64,000 bases of DNA from Thermogemmatispora aurantia. GTDB taxonomy: Bacteria > Chloroflexota > Ktedonobacteria > Ktedonobacterales > Ktedonobacteraceae. The translations under genes and the position numbers were made by a program. The notes beneath the pieces were generated by a model. That model was not told the origin of the DNA. It was given only the letters and a program-made list of their open reading frames with translations, and made no database searches. The DNA lies in contig NZ_BKZV01000007.1 in assembly GCF_008974285.1 (NCBI RefSeq), positions 124,001-188,000 on the forward strand, written 5' to 3'. This document shows positions 24,851 to 32,568 of the stretch, one piece after another; the stretch's first letter is position 1; each line of letters opens with the position of its first letter.

Positions 24851-26227
24851 ATGGAAATCGGCAAAGACTCAGGCGAAGTGGCCATGAGCGCCGCAGCGAC
24901 TGCGGAGCTTCCTATCCGTCGGGTGTCGCTCCTCGAACACATCAACATCAACGTCTTCTGGTTCGCCAACAACTTTCACTGGCAGGCGTTGCTGGCCATC
25001 GTCATTCCCAGTATGGTGGCCAAATTCCTGCCAGTCAGCCAGGAGGCTATCAACCTCACCACCGTCGTGCTCTGGGGGACTATCGTCGCCGTGATTGTCA
25101 ACCCGCTGGTCGGAGCCATCTCCGACTATGCCACCTTTCGCCTGGGACGACGGCGTCCCTTCATGATCATCGGCACCGTCTTCAATATCATCGTCCTGGT
25201 AGCTTTTGCCTTCGCCCCCGGCTGGGCCAGCTCTACGGCCTTGCTCGCTCTTTTCGCCGTCCTCTTCATCCTTCTCCAGATTGCCAACAACGTTGCCAAT
25301 TCCCCCTGGAGCGCTATTATCGCTGACAAAGTTCCCCAGAGCCAGCGCGGCCTCGCTGCTGGCTTCAATGGACTGCTCTCGCTACTCGGAACTGCCGTCG
25401 GCTCGCTCGTTGCCGGAGCCATTGTCAACAAGCACGATCCTCTCCCAGTCTACCGTCAAGAGATTGTCCAGATCTTCCTTCTCATTGCCGCCGTCCAGAT
25501 CATCTTCGTCACCTACACGGTCCTCACTGTCAAAGAGACGCCCCTCCCCATGACGGGTCAGGAGCGTTTCAGCTTCAGACGCTTTATCCGCCGCTTTCTC
25601 TTCAATCCCCTCCACTATCCTGACATGGCCTGGGTACTCCTTGCCAGGTTGCTGGTCATGATGGGGATCTGGACCGTCTACTATTTCCTGCAATACTACT
25701 TTGACAACGTACTGGGGGGACCGGGGGTACGGACCATCATCTACAATACGCCCTTCTCGGGAGAGTTCTTCAACGGCCTCGTCTTTCAACCGGCTCTCTT
25801 GCTCACAGCTCTGCTGACCTCGATCGTTGGCGGTTGGGCTTCGGACCACTGGGGCCGAAAAGGACTGGTCTATCTCTCTGGAGCGATGATGGCCGTCGTC
25901 TGTCTAGTCTTTATCTTCTTTCAGACCCAATATGGGGCCTTAATTGCGGCACTCATCTTTGGTGTTGGCTTCGGGGCCTACACGAGCGTTGACTGGGCCC
26001 TGACCACCGATGTGCTGCCGCCAACCAACGAGGCCGGAAAATTTATGGGCTTCTGGTCAATGATGGGCATTCTGCCCCAGGTCATAGGGACGGCCATTGG
26101 TGGCGTCATTCTCCAGCTGCTACAAAGCCTGCCCAATCATCTCGGCTACACGGTCCTCTTTGCCGTGACTACGCTCTATTTTGCCATTGGTACCCTCGCC
26201 ATCAAGCAAGTTCGGGGAGCGCGCTAG
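24851..26227 (+). CDS. MFS transporter, sucrose/glycoside type (SLC45/GPH-like)
   Basis: A 458-residue polytopic protein. The loop after span 2 reads ATFRLGRRRPFMIIG, the GRRRP(F/Y) motif typical of SLC45 and plant sucrose transporters. SVDWALTTDVLPPTNEAGKFMG in the second half matches the conserved span-10 region of the same group. The start at 24851 (MEIGKDSG) has GGGGGAG upstream and removes an unlikely 82-residue extension. Role: proton- or cation-coupled uptake of a disaccharide or glycoside, by family resemblance. The nearest sugar enzyme is the aldolase on the opposite strand. Confidence 0.8.
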   Translation: MEIGKDSGEVAMSAAATAELPIRRVSLLEHININVFWFANNFHWQALLAIVIPSMVAKFLPVSQEAINLTTVVLWGTIVAVIVNPLVGAISDYATFRLGRRRPFMIIGTVFNIIVLVAFAFAPGWASSTALLALFAVLFILLQIANNVANSPWSAIIADKVPQSQRGLAAGFNGLLSLLGTAVGSLVAGAIVNKHDPLPVYRQEIVQIFLLIAAVQIIFVTYTVLTVKETPLPMTGQERFSFRRFIRRFLFNPLHYPDMAWVLLARLLVMMGIWTVYYFLQYYFDNVLGGPGVRTIIYNTPFSGEFFNGLVFQPALLLTALLTSIVGGWASDHWGRKGLVYLSGAMMAVVCLVFIFFQTQYGALIAALIFGVGFGAYTSVDWALTTDVLPPTNEAGKFMGFWSMMGILPQVIGTAIGGVILQLLQSLPNHLGYTVLFAVTTLYFAIGTLAIKQVRGAR

Positions 26228-26372
26228 CAAGCTGACCCATGCAAAGAGCCAGCTAGCTGCTCAGGCTTGAGACGGAGCAAGCCGTCCTGCGAGAAGAGAG
26301 GCGGTATGGCCAGCCAGGTAGAGCGCTAGCGCGAGCCGGAGTGCTGCCTATGCCAGTGTATGGCCAAAGCAA

Positions 26373-26407
26373 AGGGCTGGTCAACCCAAAACCAGGCGAC
26401 CAGCCCT
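26373..26407 (-). terminator. Terminator between MFS transporter and aldolase
   Basis: AGGGCTGGTC (26373-26382) pairs with GACCAGCCCT (26398-26407). On the minus strand the stem is followed by TTTGCTTTGG, so it can end the aldolase message; on the plus strand it lies 146 bases after the transporter gene. Confidence 0.6.
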
Positions 26408-26472
26408 GCGTAGTCAGGCAAGGCCGCTGTGGCGGCACTCACCCATTGTGCTTGTCACAAGAGCGGCTGAGC

Positions 26473-27396
26473 TTAGCGAATAGACCCCTCGTAGATGCCC
26501 ATCACTGTATTCAGGAAGCGCAGAGCCTCGTCCTTGCGGCGCTGGAAGGAATTGCGTCCAATGATCGAGCCGAAGCCACCGCCATCGCGAATGGCACGCA
26601 CTTCCTCAAAGACCTGCTCGTCGGCAGCTGCCGGTCCACCCGAGAAGATCACAATGCGCCGGCCATCGAAGGCGCTCTGCACCACATGGCGCACGCGATC
26701 AGCCAGGGTAGCAATTGGAATTTCGTACTTCTGATAAACCTTTTGCGCCTCTGGCTTTTCGATCTTCTCGCTGGGGAGCTTCACCTTAATAATGTTGGCG
26801 CCGAGCTGGGCGGCGATGTGCACTGCATAGGCCACTACGTCGATGGCCGTCTCGCCCTCCTTGCTCAAGCCACTGCCGCGGGGATAGGACCAGACTACCA
26901 CAGCCAGGCCGTGGGCCTTGGCCTGGCGAGTCAGCTCGCGTAGCTCCTCGTACATCGTGTCGCGAGCAGCCGAGCCGGGATAGATCGTAAAGCCGATCGC
27001 CGAGCAGCCGAGGCGCAGAGCGTCCTCGACGCTAGAGGTCAAAGCTGGCAAAGGATCACGCGACTCATAGAGCAGGTCGTGGTTATTGCACTTCAGGATG
27101 AGGGGGATCTCACCGGCGAACTCTGCGGCGCCGGCCTCCAGGAAGCCCAGCGGGGCGGCGTAGGCGTTACAGCCAGCCTCGATAGCCAGCTGGAAATGGT
27201 AGCGGGGATCATAGCCAGCCGGGTTCGGTGCGAAGCTCCGCGCCGGACCGTGCTCGAAGCCCTGATCGACTGGCAAGATCACCAGCTTACCGGTTCCTCC
27301 CAGGCGGCCATGATTCAGGATACGGGCCAGGTTTGTTAAGACGCCGGGGTTCTCGCCGGCGTACCAGCTCAGAATCTCGCGAATGCGCTCGTTCAT
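26473..27396 (-). CDS. fbaB: Class I fructose-bisphosphate aldolase (FbaB/DhnA type)
   Basis: Cleaves fructose-1,6-bisphosphate into glyceraldehyde-3-phosphate and dihydroxyacetone phosphate through a lysine Schiff base. The 307-residue protein has the archaeal-type layout: ILPVDQGFEHGPARSF near residue 45, LKCNNHDLL, AIGFTIYPGS, then GANIIKVKLP containing the likely Schiff-base lysine, then FSGGPA and IIGRNSFQR for phosphate binding. No metal-ligand pattern of class II enzymes is present. The ATG at 27396 follows AAGGAG by eight bases. It would act directly after the fru operon found further along this window. Confidence 0.9.
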   Translation of the reverse strand: MNERIREILSWYAGENPGVLTNLARILNHGRLGGTGKLVILPVDQGFEHGPARSFAPNPAGYDPRYHFQLAIEAGCNAYAAPLGFLEAGAAEFAGEIPLILKCNNHDLLYESRDPLPALTSSVEDALRLGCSAIGFTIYPGSAARDTMYEELRELTRQAKAHGLAVVVWSYPRGSGLSKEGETAIDVVAYAVHIAAQLGANIIKVKLPSEKIEKPEAQKVYQKYEIPIATLADRVRHVVQSAFDGRRIVIFSGGPAAADEQVFEEVRAIRDGGGFGSIIGRNSFQRRKDEALRFLNTVMGIYEGSIR

Positions 27397-27714
27397 ACGT
27401 GTTGCTCCTTCCTCCATCAACAGCGACAAATACGTTGGTAAACAGGATCTGTAAGCGTAGCTCAGCTAGAGAGAGTTCACAACCTTTATTGTACCACGGC
27501 TGGGACTGTGGTCCTGACCAGGGAAGACAGCGAACCACACAAGTCGCTGGGCCGGGCCAGACCGGGCAGGCATAAGCATCTTCGCCAGTGTCTGGAACCT
27601 GCTCCTCTACGAGCGGGCATAACTCTGCTCAATGCTATTGAATGCTATTGTGCCGACCAGTTGGGATTGGCACACCGACGGTGCACCTGCTGAGCGCCTG
27701 CCGACCTTCTCAGG
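27397..27714. other. Intergenic region upstream of aldolase
   Basis: No gene seen. A small direct repeat, AATGCTATTG twice in tandem, lies near 27632-27651. The aldolase promoter should be near 27430-27520. Confidence 0.3.
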
Positions 27715-29733
27715 TTACCAGCGCTTCACCATATGCGCCACCTGCATTCCGCCACCGGGACTAATCTCGTAACTAATGCGATCGGGGTTAATATCCTCAA
27801 TTCTGGGCACCTCGTCGGCGGGGACAATCGTATCGTGAGGGTGAACGATCTGCCAAACGCGGGCGATCGTTCCCGGCTCATAGGGACGATAGACATAGCG
27901 GCGGGTGCTGATTTTAGCGCGGCGAGCCTGGCTTTCGGCCTTCCCGAAGAGTTCCTTGGCCTGTTCATCCTCCAGGTAGGGATCGACCACCTCGAAGAGG
28001 CGTGGTGTCCGAGCCACGCGTGGCTCGCCAACGTAGAGGAAGACCACTGGGCGCCCATCGGCGCTCTGGAGTGCCGTACGGATCACATCCTCATTATGAG
28101 GATTATTAGCTGTTAGCACTGCCAGAATGGATCCGTGGAGATGGTCCTCGATCGTTGTCACAGGCACAGGCAAGCGGCCCATCAGGCGGTGGCTACGATA
28201 GTTATAGAAAGCCACCCCCATGCCCAATAAAGCGACCGAGCCGCCGAAGGCCGTAGCCAGCGGCTTGGCCACCAGGTTAATTGACCAGGCCAGCGTCACC
28301 AGGAAAGTGGTAATGACCCCCAGATAGAAATCGATAGTGTACCAGAGGCCGCGCCAGCCCTCGTAAGAGCGCTCGGAGCTCTCCACGATTTCGCCGTGAG
28401 TGGATTGCTGCGAGGACTGAAGCCCGTGGTGGCCGTTGAGGACCAGGCCACTTTCGGCGGTGAGCGCCAGATCTGCCTCTCTGGACACATGGCCATTCTG
28501 CTGGCTCTCCCGCAGCTCCGCCAGGGCGGCGGCGCGATTCCGAGCCGCCTGTCGCTCGCGCCAGCGCACAACATCCAGGCCCAGGCAGGTCAAGGAAAAG
28601 GCCCCCAACAGGCCAAAGGCGTACATATCGCCGAGCAGGTCCAACTGGCCGTGAACGAGCAGCAAGACCACGATCGGCACGCCAGTGGCCAGAGCAATCG
28701 AATAGTGGGGGGTACCGCGCAGGCGATTCCGCTTCAGCACGAAGGAGGGCAGGAACTCCATACGCGAGAGGGCCATAAACACATGGTAAGCGCCGATGAT
28801 CGCGGTATTGCTGGCAAAGACCAGCAAAGCGCTGGCGCTGATCGCCACCTCGCTTTGGAGCCAGATATTCCCCCAATGGCCGGCCAGCAGCGAGACAAGC
28901 TGGCTGTTCTTGAGAGGGTCAGTGGCCTCCTGGGGCTGCAGGAGCGTCGAGAAAGTCGTGAGCAGGGGGCTGGTGAGGCCGATCGTCACGACGACCAGCA
29001 GCAGAGCCAGGCCGGCGACCTTTTTGCGAGGGGTCTTCATGACCGGCGACAGCTGAGAAATGCTCTCCAGGCCTGAGAAAGCCAGGAAGGCCCCTCCGAA
29101 GCCGACCAGCAGCTTGACCGGAGTCACGGCGTTGCCGGCGAACATGCTTGCGAAGAGATGGAGGGCTTCAGCGAGTGAGATATGGCTAAAAACTGTAACG
29201 AGAATAGCCAGATCGCTGACAAAGGCGATCAAGGCGCCGATCAAGCTCACCGTGGCGCTCTCTGTGATACCGATCCAATTAAGGATGCCCAGAAGGGTCA
29301 GGACAGCGATTGTAATCCAGAGAGCGTTAGGCCCCAGGGCTGGGAAGACGACGCTGAAATAGAAGATGCCCGAGAGACAGCTCAAAGCTGCCGTCAAGAA
29401 GTAGTCCACGAGAATAAACATCCCGCCCAGGGCGCCGAACCAGGGATTGAGAGCATGGGCTGCCACACTGACAACACCACCGCCCTGGGGGAAGCGTGCC
29501 GAGACCTCAGCGTACTTGAGCGTGAGCAGTACGAAGACAACCATCGTGAGGAGGACAAAGAACCCGGCCAGTTTCCCCACAGTAACGTAGAGAATGCCGG
29601 GTGTATAGTACACTGAGGTGCCAATGTCGGCGAAGACGACTGCCCAGCAAAGCAGGGGGCCGAGGCGGCCACGGCCTGGCTGATGCTCCTGCGACTGGTC
29701 TGTTGTTGCTGCCTGTGTCACCGATTCCTGCAT
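27715..29733 (-). CDS. APC-superfamily permease with C-terminal cytosolic domain
   Basis: A 672-residue amino-acid/polyamine/organocation permease. The first span region reads VVFADIGTSVYYTPGIL, matching the unwound-helix substrate site of the APC group, and VSARFPQGGGVVSVAAHAL follows in span 3. About twelve spans extend to residue 510, interrupted near 400-460 by a polar loop. The last 140 residues form a soluble alpha/beta domain (SILAVLTANNPHNEDVI, VVFLYVGEP) resembling a Usp or CCC-tail domain, probably regulatory. AAGGA is seven bases before the ATG. Its mRNA leader is highly structured. Amino acid or potassium uptake are both possible. Confidence 0.82.
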   Translation of the reverse strand: MQESVTQAATTDQSQEHQPGRGRLGPLLCWAVVFADIGTSVYYTPGILYVTVGKLAGFFVLLTMVVFVLLTLKYAEVSARFPQGGGVVSVAAHALNPWFGALGGMFILVDYFLTAALSCLSGIFYFSVVFPALGPNALWITIAVLTLLGILNWIGITESATVSLIGALIAFVSDLAILVTVFSHISLAEALHLFASMFAGNAVTPVKLLVGFGGAFLAFSGLESISQLSPVMKTPRKKVAGLALLLVVVTIGLTSPLLTTFSTLLQPQEATDPLKNSQLVSLLAGHWGNIWLQSEVAISASALLVFASNTAIIGAYHVFMALSRMEFLPSFVLKRNRLRGTPHYSIALATGVPIVVLLLVHGQLDLLGDMYAFGLLGAFSLTCLGLDVVRWRERQAARNRAAALAELRESQQNGHVSREADLALTAESGLVLNGHHGLQSSQQSTHGEIVESSERSYEGWRGLWYTIDFYLGVITTFLVTLAWSINLVAKPLATAFGGSVALLGMGVAFYNYRSHRLMGRLPVPVTTIEDHLHGSILAVLTANNPHNEDVIRTALQSADGRPVVFLYVGEPRVARTPRLFEVVDPYLEDEQAKELFGKAESQARRAKISTRRYVYRPYEPGTIARVWQIVHPHDTIVPADEVPRIEDINPDRISYEISPGGGMQVAHMVKRW

Positions 29734-29873
29734 TGTAGAGTCCTTAGCTGAGCTCAGATGATTTTGGGTTGTGCCATCCCCTTTTTGGTTTACCCCAAAG
29801 GGGGAGAGGCACCTGAGCCGGCGCGTCGGTTGTTCCGGCTATAACTGTAACATGCAATCTTAATCCGGGGCAA
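29734..29873 (-). promoter_or_regulatory. Promoter and structured leader of the APC permease gene (riboswitch candidate)
   Basis: A minus-strand promoter is plausible at 29873-29844 (TTGCCC, 18-base spacer, TACAGT). The inferred leader of about 104 bases starts with hairpin AGCCGG/CCGGCT (29816-29840). A second structure follows at 29753-29817: an outer stem CTCAGGTG/CATCTGAG, or alternatively GTGCC/GGCAC, which share the bases at 29810-29812 and so exclude each other, around an inner hairpin CCCCTTTGG/CCAAAAAGGGG. The 3' strand of the outer stem ends about 8 bases before the AAGGA ribosome site. This is the layout of a translation-controlling RNA switch. I could not match it to a known riboswitch class. 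Confidence 0.5.
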
Positions 29874-30221
29874 GGGGAAAACGCCTCACTCTGGGCCATT
29901 GGCCAAAGCTCGGCCATTGTTACTTCGCTGCCGCTCAACCGTTCTAAGCCAAAGAAATGTTTCTCGGGTAATCACGCTGTTTCACTGGTCGGACAGACCT
30001 GATGACAGGCGCATCTAGCTGGTGGTGTATCGGTGTAGGGTGGCCAGAATCAGCGCCTGGACGAGGCAAGAGGGCGGCAGTTGTCTTACGCTGGGGAGTG
30101 GGGGCAGGTCGTGAGATTATAGTCCGTCTCTATCTTGTCTGTCTCCAGAGTTCGCGGGCAGCGGTTGGTCGTGGCTGATCGGATCGTTAGGTCTGCAACT
30201 GGAGAGGAGAAACTGAATACA
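29874..30221. other. Divergent intergenic region before the coiled-coil gene
   Basis: No feature beyond a possible upstream GGCC-rich inverted repeat (GGCCATTGGCC near 29894-29904, then TCGGCCATTG). Promoter of the plus-strand gene not evident. Confidence 0.3.
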
Positions 30222-30902
30222 ATGACAGTAAGTGGCAATACCTTTGATCGTCTTCTAGAAGCAATCTATGCCCAACAGCGTCTATTAGAAGAGCTTGAAA
30301 GAGAGAATCGCGAGCTGCGCCAGCAGCTGCAAGATCTACGCGAGGGGCGAGGGATTTTTGTAGAGATTCTGGGGGTGCGCTATCCCCTGTCTGTGGTGGG
30401 GACGGTAGAGCGGCAGATCACCGCGCCTGCACCGGCGGTCGCTGCGCAGCCTGAATACATAGCCGTGCCGCCGTCATCTCAGTCGCTATCAGAGCGGCAC
30501 GAGGAGCACCTCGGGAGTCAGGACCAGCGAGGGGTAACGTCGGCGGAGGAGCGCTCCGGGAAAATCGCGCAGATCAGGGCCTCGATTGGTCCGCTGGAGG
30601 CCCAGCAGATGGCTCGGTCTCTGCCCCCGGCCCAGGCACCAGCCTTAGAGGGGCCGCGGCTCTCCCCTTCGTATCTCGAAGAAATGTTACTTGATGAGTT
30701 TGCCGCCGCTGCCACAGGGCCGCTCGGGGCCTTTGCCAGCTCTGGTCCTGAAGCTGGATCAGCTGGACCCCAGAGTGCAGAACATCCACCTGAGCAAAGG
30801 CTGGCTCAAGGCGAACCAGCAGGCCCTGCACCTACGGCCCTCGACGAAGAAAGCAAGGCGGCCCTCAGACGTGAGCTGATGGGGAGCTTCCTGCTGGACT
30901 AA
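30222..30902 (+). CDS. Hypothetical protein with short coiled coil and disordered region
   Basis: I do not recognise the family. The start at 30222 (MTVSGNTFDRLLEAIYAQQ) follows GAGGAG by about 12 bases; an upstream ATG at 30135 has no ribosome site. Residues about 10-45 form a short leucine coiled coil (QRLLEELERENRELRQQL). The middle has a small strand-rich patch (IFVEILGVRYPLSVV). The rest is Ala/Pro/Glu-rich and probably disordered. A C-terminal helix ends LMGSFLLD. It may be a small scaffold or regulator. It is monocistronic and followed by a strong hairpin. Confidence 0.6.
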   Translation: MTVSGNTFDRLLEAIYAQQRLLEELERENRELRQQLQDLREGRGIFVEILGVRYPLSVVGTVERQITAPAPAVAAQPEYIAVPPSSQSLSERHEEHLGSQDQRGVTSAEERSGKIAQIRASIGPLEAQQMARSLPPAQAPALEGPRLSPSYLEEMLLDEFAAAATGPLGAFASSGPEAGSAGPQSAEHPPEQRLAQGEPAGPAPTALDEESKAALRRELMGSFLLD

Positions 30903-30962
30903 GCGCCAGCGCGGGTCAGAAACCCCTGCTTTTCACTGCTCCTGTGGAACACAACTGCCTGC

Positions 30963-30996
30963 TGTCCCTGGAAGGGGGGATCTCCTTCCAGGGACA
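30963..30996. terminator. Hairpin between convergent genes
   Basis: TGTCCCTGGAAGG (30963-30975) pairs perfectly with CCTTCCAGGGACA (30984-30996). There is no T tract, but the site lies 61 bases after one stop codon and 140 bases past the end of the opposing gene. Confidence 0.6.
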
Positions 30997-31135
30997 CGTC
31001 CTTCTGACCAGCTCAGCAGCTGGTTCTCCTCGCCTCTTCTCTTTGCTGTGTGTGTTTGCTCGCCTTTGATCCCCGGTAGTGATGGACGAACTACCGGCCA
31101 GTGCCGAACTGTCTGGGCAGACAGCGGCGGTAAGG

Positions 31136-32239
31136 CTAGGATGCCAGGCGAATAGTCGTGCTAGCGCTCTGCATGCCGCTGCCGGACTGGCCCATTATCA
31201 GGGTAAATTGCTGATCCTGCTGAGGAACACTAAAAGTGACCGTGCCGCCCTGGCCATTAGCTCCCTGGACGAAGGCCACGGGCAAGGTGCTATAGCTAGG
31301 GGCAATTCTGTCACCGTTGGCTGTCTGAAGACGGATATAATCGTACGGGGAGCCGGGGATCGCCGTCTGGGCCAGCGTATTCTCAACCGTCAGCGTCAGG
31401 GTCAAGAAGACCTTGCCCCGTGGAGCCTGCTGGCCCGCAGTGCTCCAGGCCAGCACTGCCCTGGTAACGGTCCAGTTCAGTCCGAAGTACTGCAGTTGTG
31501 TATTCAGCGTGACGCTACGGGGGGCGTAGCGTGAGAGATCCGGCTTACTCGTCAGAGGGATATCCATCTGGGCCTCATTGGCCGTGCCCAGGCGCAAGGT
31601 GAGCTTGCTGAGGGGGAGATTCAGAGGGACTGCAAAGTCCAGCAGATTGTTGCGGCTCGCCTGGGGAACAAGCGGGCCATTGGCAGTCACAAGCAACGGA
31701 GCCTCCGCGCCTTTTCCGGGCACGAGCAGATGGACACACTGATAAAGATTATACATAATTGGGCTGGCTGTCGGATTCTCCTCATGCAAGAAGATACGCA
31801 GCATCCCGTCTGCCGTAGCTTGTGGATCATCGGCGAAGGTCTGCGCCTGCTGAACGCGCTGGATCGTCAGGCGAGCGCTAGCATAAGTCACCGTCGCATT
31901 CAGTGTCAGCGTCGTCACTGGTCCCTGGGCGTGGCTTGGGAAACCTGGCACAGGGACACCGACGAAGCCAGCGACGATGTAGCCGAGGGCAACGAGGAGC
32001 ACAAGGGCGAGTAGGACAGGAAGCAGCCAGCGCTGCCGTGGAAGGCGTCTGGCGAGCGGACGTGCTGCCATGACGGGCACCGCTGGCGCCTGCTGTCCAG
32101 ATGCAGGCTGCGGTGGCTGTACGCTTAGGTAAGAGAAAGCCTCTTCCTCGCTCAGGCCACAGTTAGGGCAGAAACGCTGACCGGGTCTCGCCGGGGCGCC
32201 ACAGCGAGGGCAAGACGACAATGGCGAATCCTGCGCCAT
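31136..32239 (-). CDS. Zinc-ribbon membrane protein with extracytoplasmic DUF4352-like domain
   Basis: A 367-residue protein starting MAQDSPLSS at 32239, with AGGAG nine bases upstream. Residues about 10-30 form a zinc ribbon, CPRCGAPARPGQRFCPNCG, with four cysteines. A Pro/Ala-rich linker leads to one span near residues 70-92 (WLLPVLLALVLLVALGYIVAG region), and the remaining 260 residues are outside the cell. They contain two strand-rich repeats of the kind seen in DUF4352/telomeric-repeat-factor-like lipoproteins (VFLTLTLTVENTLAQ, GGTVTFSVP). This layout, cytoplasmic zinc ribbon plus exported beta domain, is common in Ktedonobacteria and Firmicutes. Function unknown. Confidence 0.7.
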   Translation of the reverse strand: MAQDSPLSSCPRCGAPARPGQRFCPNCGLSEEEAFSYLSVQPPQPASGQQAPAVPVMAARPLARRLPRQRWLLPVLLALVLLVALGYIVAGFVGVPVPGFPSHAQGPVTTLTLNATVTYASARLTIQRVQQAQTFADDPQATADGMLRIFLHEENPTASPIMYNLYQCVHLLVPGKGAEAPLLVTANGPLVPQASRNNLLDFAVPLNLPLSKLTLRLGTANEAQMDIPLTSKPDLSRYAPRSVTLNTQLQYFGLNWTVTRAVLAWSTAGQQAPRGKVFLTLTLTVENTLAQTAIPGSPYDYIRLQTANGDRIAPSYSTLPVAFVQGANGQGGTVTFSVPQQDQQFTLIMGQSGSGMQSASTTIRLAS

Positions 32240-32472
32240 AACCAAAGACTCCTTGGGTGGATACTCTCTCTGGGCTTGGCGTAGTGACAAAGGCGGGGGC
32301 TTCTCCCCCCGGCCTCTCGCTACCATTGTAGCATAACGCCTCGTAAAGACAGTGTAAATCAACCTTGCCCCAGAGTCCCATACCCGTGCATGTCCGTCCG
32401 GGTTCCCTGAATAGCAAGCGCCCGCCAGGCGACCAGGGGAAAGAAAGGGTCGCTACTGGGGAGAGAAGATGA

Positions 32473-32478
32473 TATAAT
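32473..32478 (+). promoter_or_regulatory. Likely -10 element of uvrB
   Basis: A perfect TATAAT lies 91 bases before the uvrB ATG in an otherwise GC-rich region. The -35 region is poor. No SOS-type palindrome is apparent next to it. Confidence 0.5.
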
Positions 32479-32568
32479 GGTGAGGACTTTTGGAGACTCG
32501 GCCATAAGCCCAAGCCACCGCCAACGCAGAGGACGCAGACAAGTATCAGCGGGCAAGCGCTAAGAGAC

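Noticed and set aside
29734..29873. ydaO (c-di-AMP) riboswitch
   Set aside because: The GGGGTAAACC segment recalls it, but the other conserved blocks as I remember them are missing, so I left the leader unclassified.
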